DNA from: Sipunculus nudus
Lineage: Eukaryota > Annelida > Sipuncula > Golfingiida > Sipunculidae
Direction of reading: 5' to 3'
NCBI GenBank assembly: GCA_026874595.1
Contig: CM049317.1
Span: 50,558,401-50,622,400, forward strand
Length of the DNA stretch: 64,000 bases
Position 1 is the stretch's first letter, and each line of letters opens with the position of its first letter. Below are positions 10,585-22,986 of the stretch, in pieces. Made by a program: the position numbers and the translations under genes. The notes under the pieces were generated by a model. It searched no databases. It was not told the origin of the DNA and saw nothing but the letters and a program-made list of their open reading frames with translations.

Positions 10585-13500
10585 GTAAGTGGTGTCATTT
10601 AATAACGTTCATTTAATAACAATATGATTTGGTGATGGGGGAGGGAATAACCATAGATTATCACAATAAAATGGTAACATCAGAATGAATCGATAAGGCC
10701 AATATCATTATTCAACGTAATGGCTTACTGGTATAGGGTAACATAACTGCATACGGGTATGTATTCATTCTATGGATACCCCCCACCTCCGCATATGATG
10801 CTTAAAGTTAACTGATGAACATAAATCCTGTACCGGACAAAAATTCACATAAAATTAAATACTGTGTGTAAAATAGGGAACATGCATTCGGGGGCAGAAA
10901 ATGTTAATGTATTCGAATGAATTCGTTGTAATTCCTGCTTTAGTGCCTAAACTGTACTCACTTTAAAGTTTAGCTTCCCTGGGCATGACAGTTGTTCCTA
11001 AAATTTGGACGATGACCAGGTGGCGCGTATGATGCATCATTCCCCGTACAGAAGCTTTCACAGGAATGTCAAGGATAAAAACAACATATCTTGACTCTGC
11101 GCTGGAGGTTGATAACGGGTTTGACGTTTCATGTGTGTGTGGTGGGGGGGGGGGGGGGGGGGAATCCCCTTCAGATATGTTTGTGTTTACCGCTTGAGAC
11201 GGAGAACTACCTGATTCAACTGTTTAAGAGACATAGCGATTTTACAGTGGTATTTTATGTTACCATATGATCTAAACATGTTTGTTTTTTTACATGTGAA
11301 ACTTTATTAGCCGAGATATCATAGTTTTATTGTCCAGTTTTCAAACACGTCTTACTAGAGCTCTCTCAGGGCAGGGCAACGATGCGTAAGGAGAGAGCAC
11401 GGCTATATGCTAGGTATAACATTGATTTTATTACCTGTTATACCTTTTTTGTCATTACTGCAACACTTCGGAATGTGTTTTATTTATTTATTTATTTATT
11501 TATTTATACATATATTTTACCAGGATGGCCCATTCAGCATGTTCAGCTGTTTTTCGATGGGGTCCTGGAAATATCACAGAGAAATATACATTGACAAAGA
11601 TATATACATTACATACTCATATTAAAATAGTCATTGAAAATAAAATAAAATGTTTAAAACAACGATCTAAACATACACATTTTTAAAACATATAGATTGC
11701 TTCATATGACACAAATGTAATCATATACAATTTTAAAGGTCGAGTAACTAAAATTCTGAGTTTAAAACATGGAAATCGTCATAAAAAGGATTTATATAGT
11801 TGTTTAAAACGCTTAACATCAGTTACGTGTTTTAAATTATTGGGAAGTTGATTCCAGTAATGCGGGCCTGAGTAAAGAAAGCTTGATTTAAATCTATCAG
11901 TTCTCGGTTTTATGATGGCAAGAATGCCACTGGTCGTGTGTCGTGTATTGTATGGGTTACGTGCATATTTGAGACCATGTCTAAAAGTAGGAGGTGCATC
12001 ACCAAATAAACATTTAAAAACTAAAAGATTTACAAAATAGCGATATCTCTGTTCCACGGTCATCCAACCTAACTGAATTATTAATGATGCTGGAGATGTA
12101 TTTATATCGAAGTTTTTTGTAACAATACGGGCAGCTTTATTTTGGAGTCTCTGGATTTTTGACTTGTACGTTTTCGAGCATCCACCCCAAACAGAAATAC
12201 AGCAATCAACATGGCTTTGAATAAGAGAATGATATATAAGTTTTAGAGTTGGTGTTTGAAGAAACTTGCTAAGTCGGTAAAGGACATGTAATTTTGTGAT
12301 AATTTTATCGTAAATATAATCTACATGATCCTTCCATTTTAAGCGGGAATCGACGATTAAACCCAAAAGTTTCGTGTTATTTTCGGGAATTAATGTAACA
12401 TTATTAATGTTAATGTTTTTGGTAAAATTAAAATTATGGCTAAATATCACAATACTCGATTTAACAGGGTTGATACATAAGTGATTTACTCTGAACCATT
12501 TTAGGGCCATGTCAATCTTGCTTTGTAAATGGCTGATTGCATTATCGGCGGAATCAGCACAGGTAAGCAGTGTGAATGTGTTGTATAAGCTTCATATATA
12601 TGTGTGTGTGTTTCGTCTCATGTGGAAAAGGGCATAATTTTATGTAATTGTACGTTTATTTAGAATTGATAATTATAAAGTGAAACCGAAAATGGCGACT
12701 ACCAGTGTAAACAGAACACCCCACCATCACAATTACCGTTTTTGGTCCCGGTCAGGCATTTTAACTTGAGGCAAATGTCTGACACACAACCACAACGGCG
12801 CTGACATGACCCACACTTCTGTTGGTTGGTTTTGCCAGCAGGTCAACGTATATTTTATGAAGTTGAAGTGTACAGATCTTTAAAGACAGTGGTCTAAGTG
12901 TCAATCGTGAAAATTAGTTTATAATATATTAACCGTTGCTCTTGGTCAAGCATGATATATCTGCCTCTCAATATGCATTCAGTAGATCCCATAAAAGCTA
13001 ACTATTATCATTATTATTATCATCATGAATATAGGAGGTCCTGCAAAAGGGTAACTATATATTATTGTCCATTGGCTATCTCCAAATCATACTTCTAAAG
13101 AACGTTTTGATATCCTGAAATCCGATACCTCGTTAACAAATCAGACTTTGTATGTTAATAGTGCCTCAGGGCTCAATAGCGTGCTCTGAGTGACAGTAAG
13201 CCCCCTTTAGAACTAGTTTTACAGATACTACGTCCAGACATGCATTATGACTCGGGGAGATACACACCACTTAAAACCCTGACACTGGCCAGCGTGTAAA
13301 GTATGGGAACTGTACCGTTGACAGCACCCGCGTTTCCACCAATGTATTCCTCCCATCTATTTGTAGTTCTGAATACTGATGATAATGGGAACCTGGGCCT
13401 AGTTTTCCGGTGCTGTGAAGAAGAATGCAGATGTAAACTATTCCTAACAAAAGCTCGACTATTGATTATTTGTGATCAATATCACAATGAGAGCGATGTT

Positions 13501-16384
13501 GTGGCTTGGTAAATATTTCGGTCCCGTTTCCAGGTTACCGTGTTCTCTCCGTGGAGGACACAGTAACCCGAGATTTACTAGTTTAGTCAGTTGATCGCCG
13601 GGTCCTGGTTTTCTGGTTATACTGTTGGTCTTAAAAGAACCTTAACCTTTAGCTTTGACGGCACGTGATAAGAAATATAAAGATTTAGTAAGGGGAGGAT
13701 CCATAGGCAGGTTTTTTTTTTTTTTGGGGGGGGGGGGTTAAAACCATTACTCAGAGAAGTTACTGTGGGTGTCTTTATAATCGCGGGGTTAAAAATTCGC
13801 GATTTCACTTTCTAAGTGTTTCGCGAGTGTTCCATATTCAAGATCTCGCAATACAAAGGACTATAAACACAGAATAGAACCAGTATTAAGTGTAATTGAA
13901 TCAAATATCATGTGCACAAAATCACAAAAAAACATTTTTGGTTAATGGCACACAATTGGAAAGATCTGATATCATCTAAAATACCAGTTTTTGAACATAC
14001 ACGATCTATTTTTATTCATCATGTCAACCTTTTACTTTCAACATTGCCTTCGACGATGGGAACTCTTTTTCACGAAGGTTTAATTTTCGCGATATTTCCC
14101 CTTTGGTGAATATCGTGAATTGGAAAGCCTCGTGAACATAGAGGCCCCTACAGTGCTCGTGTTCCGCGTTACAAGGCGGATGAAGGCACCACGTCGTCCC
14201 CTTGATGTGTTGATATTTCATCGGAAATTAATCCCTTGGTTTAAAATGTACGATAACCGATTTTTAAGTATACTTTTTGCAAGGATGTCACTCTTAAAAC
14301 GATCCAGCTGGGGCTGATATACGGGGAAATGTTATCCATACTGCCTTCTAGATTAACTATTCTTCTTCTTGAGGAGGGCCGTGTTGCAACCACTATTGTA
14401 ATTGCGGTCACTATATTGTAATAATTATTTCAATAGTAGTTGGTTAGGGCCAGTTTTTACCAACAACTATTATAATTACGGTCATTATTGTTATAATTGT
14501 AACAATTACATGTCAACCATTACAGTAATATTTTTTATTACATTAGTAGTTGGTGTTGCAGGTGCGAATTTCTTAAATTTCAATTGAGATTCTCATAAAA
14601 ACTGTGTTTCACTGAAAAACAAGTTATTAAACCTCTATCCCTACAAACGGCAAAGTTTACAATAGTGGTTCCAACATAATCCTCTGTTAGTGAGAGCAAA
14701 AATTATTTTGTTTAAAAGAAATATGTCGGGGAAAAAGTTTTTTTCCGGTCCGGTCCGCACCTTTAATCGTAATTGGCATGATTTTATAGCCTATCTGCAT
14801 TTTCAACGCGAAGGCCAAAAAAAGTTGGGTTCTCAGGCACAATTTTTTCCACTTTTTTTGTATATTTCGATACAAATGTCATATGATCAGGAAAAAGCAT
14901 GCATTTTTTGCTAAACAGGTAAAAGCACTTCATAACAAAGGAATTCTTATCAAAATTGCATTATTTTATCTGCCTGCGAAAAAATGTTCGAGCGGCAGGA
15001 GCTCAAAATTGGAAAGTTTTTATTGAAAATATAAGAATATTTGATGCGGGGGGGGGGGGGAATTGACGCAGGCCGTGCCTGAAAGCCCTACCATTTTTGG
15101 CCAAATAGGCCTGATCTATCATTGAGCGTCCTTCAGTGATTATGGCCAGTATATTATTGTAAATACTTCAGTCAAGCACTCAGCCATGGAAACGCCGTGT
15201 GGTGTTTTACAATGCAACATCCTGCGAGGTCAAAATATGACAAGTGGCAATGTTATGATTAAGTTAGTTCGCATAGCCGAGGTACTGGGACAGGGACAAA
15301 GCTCTTTTCGATGAGAAATGTCCACTGCCGAGTCTATGTATACACCCACATCTGCCAATATTGGCGCTGATGTTTGCTGTGCAAATATTTTTAGTAGGTG
15401 TTACATTTCACAAATAGGCTTACTAGATACTCCTTTTCAACAGACACCCGCGTTGCCAGCAACTAATTCGCTTAATAATACCCAACGTGCCGAGTTTATG
15501 TCTTGTGAAGCACTGACGTATACTGTTCCTTATATGCACCGCAATGTCAGGTTCCATTGCAAACAGAGTATGAGCGATGTATAATGTATTGCTCATAATC
15601 GGCGTGTTGACTGTTTAAGTACTTAAGACTGGAGTACTTGAAATGAGTGCCTATATACTGAAAATGAGTATACATATATGCCGACTGGGAAAATGAGGCC
15701 TTGCCCTCAACCTTACTTCATACAAAACAGGGAACATTCTAATTTCATTTTTATATGAAGTCTTTTATGTCCTGCATTTACACTTGAGTTGTGTTTATTT
15801 ATATATCCTTAACACATTATATAGAAACCTGTAACACACATAAAATGGCTTAGAAAAGCCAAGCCAACCATAGGTCTAACTGGCCTTTGACAGATTTTTA
15901 GGACATGCCATACCCGTAATTTTCTCAAATGGGAGGCAAAATGGAAAGATTATTGATCAAAATGTGAAAAAAATCTGTACATTTACTAATTTTCAAATAT
16001 CTGAGTTAAAATTAATTTATTCCTGAAATGAATGGGATGCTAGAATTTGAAAATACGACCACAGTTAAAATATAATACAGACAGGCTTTCATTCGTTATA
16101 TCGTCATTGAATGGGCATCATGCAAACGAAACCTATATAGCATTAAATGTAAATATATAACGCAATACCTTGCATACCTGTCAGGGCGGATCCAGGATTT
16201 TTATTTACCTATTATATTTAGAAAATAATACAATATACCTAACAATGTCAACAATCCTTAGAAGGGGGGGGGGGGGGAGTTACCGTAAAATTAGAGAAAA
16301 ATGGTCTATAGAAAATGCCGTACACCGAACAGCGGCATCAATTTATCTTCGGGGAGGGGGGTCGACACACACAGAGATATACTA

Positions 16385-16432
<48 letters not shown>

Positions 16433-19337
16433 AATACTTATAAAAGGATTTCGATTCACGTTTGTGCGCAATGTTCTCTAAAACCGCGTTGTGTACAATA
16501 TTGTGTCATACATCATTTTAAAGGTTATTATCCCCGCAGTGACATAGGCGATATGAAAATAAATAATTTTTAATATACATATAATTTTGAGTGATTTTTC
16601 CGTTTTTATACCGAGCACAGCCGGAATGCGTGCATCGTGGTCACTTAACCTCTAACACTAAGTTCATATGAATAACGCTTGCTTTCAATGAGGGATTTGA
16701 CCCACATGCGTGGTCAGTAAAAGAGAATAACACATGTTTCTCGCTTTATGAAATGGAAAGTTCAACCTAGGAGGATTAATGACAAAACCTAATTCAAGGT
16801 CCCATTTTCAGGAACAGGGCTGGGGTGGGGTGGGGTTGGGTGGTGGCGGGGGTTTCAGGCCTCAAATTTTGTCTGATACGATGAAAAATTGATTGCGGTG
16901 GCTGAAAATGGGATACGGACCCAATGCATGGAGTCCCGCTGGGTCCGCCTCTGCTACACTCTAAGAAAAAAGGGTTACATGTAGAACCCTTAAGGGTTCT
17001 TTAGAGTGGATCCAGTGGGGAACCCTAAAAGGTTCCAGGTAGAACCCCCTGGTCAGGGTTCTTCATAGAACCCTCTCTAAGGGTTCTTCATGGAACCCCC
17101 AAGGGTTCCATGTATAACCCTAAAAATGGGTGCTTCTTAGAACCCAACTGAAAGGTTCGTCAGGGTTCTTCATAGAACCCTCTCTTATGGTTGTTCGTGG
17201 ATCCCCAAGGGTTCTATGTATAACCCTAATAATGGGTGTTTCTTGAAACACTTTCTGAAACCGATTCTTTAGATAAGGGTTCTTACAGGGTCCTGGCATG
17301 GCAGATATATGGATGAATACTCCATTTTGTATTCATATAAAGTTACGAAATATTCTTTAGGATATGGGTTCTCTTCACCTAAACCAATCGGATCTTATAC
17401 ATTTAGGGTATTACTTTAAGTTGTGATGTGATGGTGATATTGAGATAAAGCAGCTGTATGGTTGAGAAGTACAGTTTGGCAATTCATGCAAAATATTTGG
17501 CAAAATATTCTTAGGATCAACTTCATTTCATTGCTTAAATGTAAAAGGCTGTTCTAGTGCTGTGTTTGTTGCGGTTAAAATGCTTTGATTGTTAATTAAA
17601 AAAAACAAACAAACGTGCTCCATGTTCAAAGATTTTAATTTGCATATCATAAACAACTGTAAAAAATTATATAAAACATGACAATGCGCATTGATTGTTG
17701 ATATTGTATATCTTAAAATCGCAAACGACTCTTTCAAACAGTACGAGTCTTTATACTCGGCCACTCGGTCAGATCTAAGGTAATATATATTGAAACTGAT
17801 GTCCATACAATGAGAGTTGCATTCATATAATCCACGACACATGCAACGGATCCATTGCATGTAATTTAATTGCCTATTTACTGCCTAACAACAAGACCGG
17901 ATAACATCATTTAGACACCTATGAATATGTTCTCTCTCATTGCGTCGATAACAACAATAAATAAACTTGTATCCTCATTACCACTTACTGCATGATCTTT
18001 CTAACTGTGTTGATTTTATGGTAATATTCAAGAGGTGTGATGAGCAATATTTCATTAAAATGATCCCTAAAACGTTCAATTTGAGGAGCTGATCTCAAAC
18101 TTTTCCATACCAAGCATATCACACAGCCGTACCAGTTCAATTTTTTTTCTTTTGTCGCCTTTGACCTTTATTCACAATCCTTGGGCCCCACAGACCCTTG
18201 CGACTGTTGGCCATTGTGTTTTGGGTGGATCTGGCAGGTTCAACAGCTGCGCATGGAGAACTTCCAACGTGTTTGTCAGTCCCTTAGGATTTACTATACC
18301 AAAACATAAAGTACAACCTTATGACACAACATAAGGTTGTTGTCGCGTCCATAGTTGGATGCTCGTCCACGACGATGACGCGATCTACCAGGAGTGATGC
18401 CCACTTGGCAGTCAATGGATTCCCTTCCTGACAATCTTTAAACAGTATACACGGCGTCAGTTTGGCATCAGCCTGCAGAAGAAAGAAGGAAACAATAAGT
18501 AAGCATTCTGAACATGGAAATCTGTGGACATTGTCCTGTAACTCACTGTGACCATGAAATGTATCATCTTGCTTATATATGCGACACAGATGGGATACAA
18601 TGTAATATGTCCAATCTCTGTATTACCTGGTAAAACTGTTTAAATAAAATATAACAAAGCAAGAATAAATAAACAAATACATGATCCTGATAAAACCTTT
18701 TTTTCTTGTAAAATTTGCCTGTGCTTGAAGTTCCAATTTTAATAAAAAAAAATGTTTGAATTTTGAAGGAATAATGAGACATATTCAATAATGCAGACCA
18801 CTTTTGCACACATCTACCTTATTCAGGTCAAACAGCTGTTCATCTTTTTCTTTAAACAGCCTTTGCAGTTATACTGCCGCAGTATTGATGGTCAGTTCTG
18901 AAAGAACAAATGCTGTATAAATTATGTCAACAACATAACACATTTCTGCCTTTTACGAAAAATGCTGACAAATATATTGCTTCTTTCATCATGCTATCTG
19001 GAAGAACGATATACGTTAATGTTATAAGCATATATATATATATATATTAAAGATTAAGCCATAATAGGTTCATTAATTCAGAATGGCGATATATATGCAG
19101 AGGCAATTAAACAAATATAAAAGAGATAAATTATTTATAGTCGAATCTACAAATACATAGAAAATAAAGAAAATGAAAATGAAAATGGAATATGGTCTAT
19201 ATCAATGCAATGCTACCCATAGTAATAAGGCGAAACAAATCCACATACATATTTAAGTATACTCATGTGTGCGGTTATTGTATGGTAGTGTACTTATAAA
19301 CAAACACACATGCACACCTCCCCTCCCCACATACACG

Positions 19338-19398
<61 letters not shown>

Positions 19399-20039
19399 GA
19401 AACATAAATGTGTACTTGAGTATGAAAACACATCGCTGGTACTGCAGATTATTATACATAAACATGAAAACATAAATGTGTACTTGAGTATGAAAACACA
19501 TCGCTGGTACTGCAGATTATTATACATAAACATGACCCCTCTGCCAGGGCACCCATATACACAATACAATAACACGTGGTATCAACTGGCCTTTTGTAAT
19601 CTTGGCTTAATGCTTAAAATACACCTAGATGTTTTAAACATCAGAGTGATAGCGGGCCTTTGTAAGCGATCCACCATACAGCAACTTACCTGTACTCTTA
19701 GAGTCTTCTTTTTTCAGCAAACTTTCACTTTTCAAGAGGGACTGTTTAAGCAAATTCAAAATGGCCGTTGTGGATATCTTCGTTCAAAGCTGTTAGACAT
19801 TCGAAAAGGCCGCTGAGGTGCTGCCAAGTGACAGTAGCCTGCAAATAGCAGCACACAAGAGTGACCAGATGCTGCCAGGCACCCCCTACTGTTCGCGCCC
19901 GAGCAGGCAACTCGTCCCCCGTATCCCGCCTCCCGCTGCTTGGACTAACCCATCTGGCTGATAAGGGCTCTGACGGGATTACTTCTCGTCTTTTCTGACG
20001 AGTAATTATATACAAACTCGATACCGCCATCAGGTGTAG

Positions 20040-20109
<70 letters not shown>

Positions 20110-20305
20110 GGTGTGTGTGGGGGGGGGGGGGCGGATCCAGGATTTCGGAAAGTTGAGGGTCAAACCCAGGAAGAGTAAATGTAAACCTAAAAAAAATGTC
20201 GTCTGCTCCGTAAAGAGGAGGGCAGGGTCGCAAAATTTGGTTTGAACCCCCCCCCCCCCCAAAAAAAAAGTTGTTTTGGCTCAAAAAGGGGATCCGCCAC
20301 TGAAT

Positions 20306-20336
<31 letters not shown>

Positions 20337-21253
20337 CATGATATATGTATATACAATATATATATATATATATATTTATATATGTGTGGTGAATATATAT
20401 ATATGTATATATGTTTTGTAATATAAAATATCCAAATATTATTTAATATTATATCATATTATATATTTCTATGTTTCTGTTAGTTTTATTATTTGTAAAT
20501 ATAATATAACATAAGGTAAGATAAGACATAATGAAACGATTATAATACGATTTAATATAAGATAAAATGAGATAAGATAAAATAATGACATTATTTATCA
20601 CACAAAGTCAGTGAATACAGATTCATAGTGCAGTTGGGGACAGTGACTCACACACGTATTGGTACTGTAGGGTTCTATCAGGCACCCTTGTCTTCGGGCA
20701 GAACACACGAAGAACCTTAAGTGGGCTATCTGGAACCCATGGATATCAAAAAGGGTTCTAAGTTGAACCATGGTTCCAGCTGGAACCATACAGGTTCTGC
20801 ATGGAACCCCCGAGAACCCTTTTTTCTTAGAGTGTACTTACGATGTATGCATATTTCTGTTTCCTTCTTCAGGAACAGTTTCCTTGCAACGTACATTTAA
20901 TTAATCTTTCATGTGTTCCTCACATCAACCTATTCTTTATACGTCCAATGATAGAAACCAGTCAAATATCAACGAAACACTGTATGCCTCCGCGTCTTAT
21001 TCCGGTTCGCAATGTAAACCATCCCTGACCAGGTCTTCAAGGTAAACATACCGGGGTATGATTTTTGCCACGAGCACAGTGCCACAAAATAACAGTAAAC
21101 AATATTTGTACATATCATATTCCGAGAGTATCTCACTAAAAATCTATATTTTCTTTTAACTTTTATAATAAAAAGTGAGCATACATTCAATATCTCAGTA
21201 AATGTATCTCCCAAACCCCGGTAAAAAGCCCGGTATACCGGGTTTATCAGCTA

Positions 21254-21299
<46 letters not shown>

Positions 21300-22932
21300 A
21301 TAGCGTGTGTATGACACATTTCAAATATAAATATACGTCATCACATTTCAAACATATTACAATTTATTATAAGGTTTTAGAAAATAAGGAATTATGTTTC
21401 CAGTATAAGTTAATACTAAACCAGGTTAAGATATAATATTCCATGGTAAACCTTTAAAAGGAACCAAAGTATATAGTTCTATTTATTAATATATTTTATT
21501 TGCAATATATAAATATTATTCTCTGAATATCAGGGGGGATGATTACACTGACTCCCACTCCCCCCCCCCCTCAACAGTGTTGGGAGGGGGGATATATACC
21601 CCCAACCCCCTATATAAACACCCCTGACACCGATATCCTTGCATTTCAAGTATTAGCAAACCATCCATTATTACTCAAGGATAGAGGGATATCCTCTGGG
21701 GATATCCTAGGTACCCATGGATTCATATAGACATTGACTAAAACTAATGCAAATTAATATTCCAGGACCAGTAAGCATTAATTTCAATCAATTTATCTGA
21801 AACATTGATAATATTGATCGCAAAAGTTAGCGCCAAGGTTTTTTTCTGGTACCAGCTTAATTAATATGTTCGTGGCTGTATGTAAGGTAGGGAGATTTGG
21901 ATAACGTCCGGGATTGGCTACCATGTTGACTCCAGCGAAATCATCTATCTGAATATTCTCAACAAAAAGCCTGTCACCCAAGTTTTGCGAATAAACGAGG
22001 CTCTATTTTATTTCTCATTTCAGACACTTACAACAGGAGCGGAGGTGCATCCGGCCCTGAAAGCAGTAAACACTCGAACGTCATCGTGAAGAGGATCTCA
22101 GCAAACGATATTGAAAAGGAACAGGAAAGTGTAATAAATTAGTCCTTATCCTATATAGTAATAGTTCCTAGTGACCACCCAATGAACGAACAAATCTGAA
22201 AAAAAATATCGAATGCATCTGAATCTAAACTCTATTGATTTGCGGAATCCGTAAAGGTTTTGTATGTATTTTAACGTGATTAAGTGGCTGTCGTTGTGTT
22301 TGATGAAAACATGCAGTATCTATATAACATATTATCAGGATAGGCCTATATGAATGAATATCGTAGGGTTTTGATAAAATGCAGTTTTTTTCACAGTTCA
22401 GAACAATTTAATAAAATATATACAATAAAAAGGCTTCATTTCCTTACCCTTTGTAATAATTATTTTTCAGATTATCTCTTGTTTATTTGGAATTTATTCA
22501 TAATTTACAGGCTACTGAACATGATAAAAACAGGCAGTTGGGTGTAACATCAAGGGGCAAGTTTACACCGGGTGTGACGTCAATTAACGATGTTTCTCCG
22601 GATGTGACGTCTAGAGATAAAATTACCCCAGTTCTGATCGTGGCGTATCAGAGAAGTGGGTCTACTTTCATCGGAAACGTCCTCAGCCACGATCCGGACA
22701 ACTTTTACTGGTTTGAACCCTTGGATGCTGTTTATCAGTCGCTTTATGGGTTTCCTCATGGATGGACAGTTCCTTCAGATCTGACTACGAATGCGGATGG
22801 TTCAGTGAGGTACAGATTACATATATGCAACAGTGACTCTAATTTAGTATATTCCGTGCCACCTGATTTTTCTCGATTATCTCTGGAATAGATGAACTTT
22901 TCAAAATTCATACTTACTTATGATATACATAC

Positions 22933-22986
<54 letters not shown>

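Larger units (their letters stand above)
16957..20834. mobile_element. 3.9-kb TIR element with palindromic GGGTTC/GAACCC repeats
   Basis: Both ends carry the same 20-bp terminal inverted repeat, CACTCTAAGAAAAAAGGGTT, with no mismatch, flanked by TA on each side (16955-16956, 20835-20836). Subterminal regions (16971-17290 and 20668-20820) are built from many AGGGTTCTTCATAGAACCC-like palindromic units. Inside is a decayed two-exon minus-strand gene (18897-18318), several (TA)n tracts, a smaller nested MITE and a fresh 68-bp duplication. TA target duplication fits several cut-and-paste superfamilies. The superfamily is not assigned. It sits in intron 1 of sulfotransferase 1. Confidence 0.75.

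Noticed and set aside
13303-13512. 69-codon frame in intron 1
   Set aside because: No recognisable domain and no flanking splice sites that fit a gene model.
15318-15584. 88-codon frame in intron 1
   Set aside because: No signature and no conserved neighbour. It could be a repeat remnant but cannot be supported.
19253-20356. Several 80-168 codon frames with Tyr-Ile repeats
   Set aside because: They are driven by (TA)n and (CA)n tracts and a recent 68-bp duplication.
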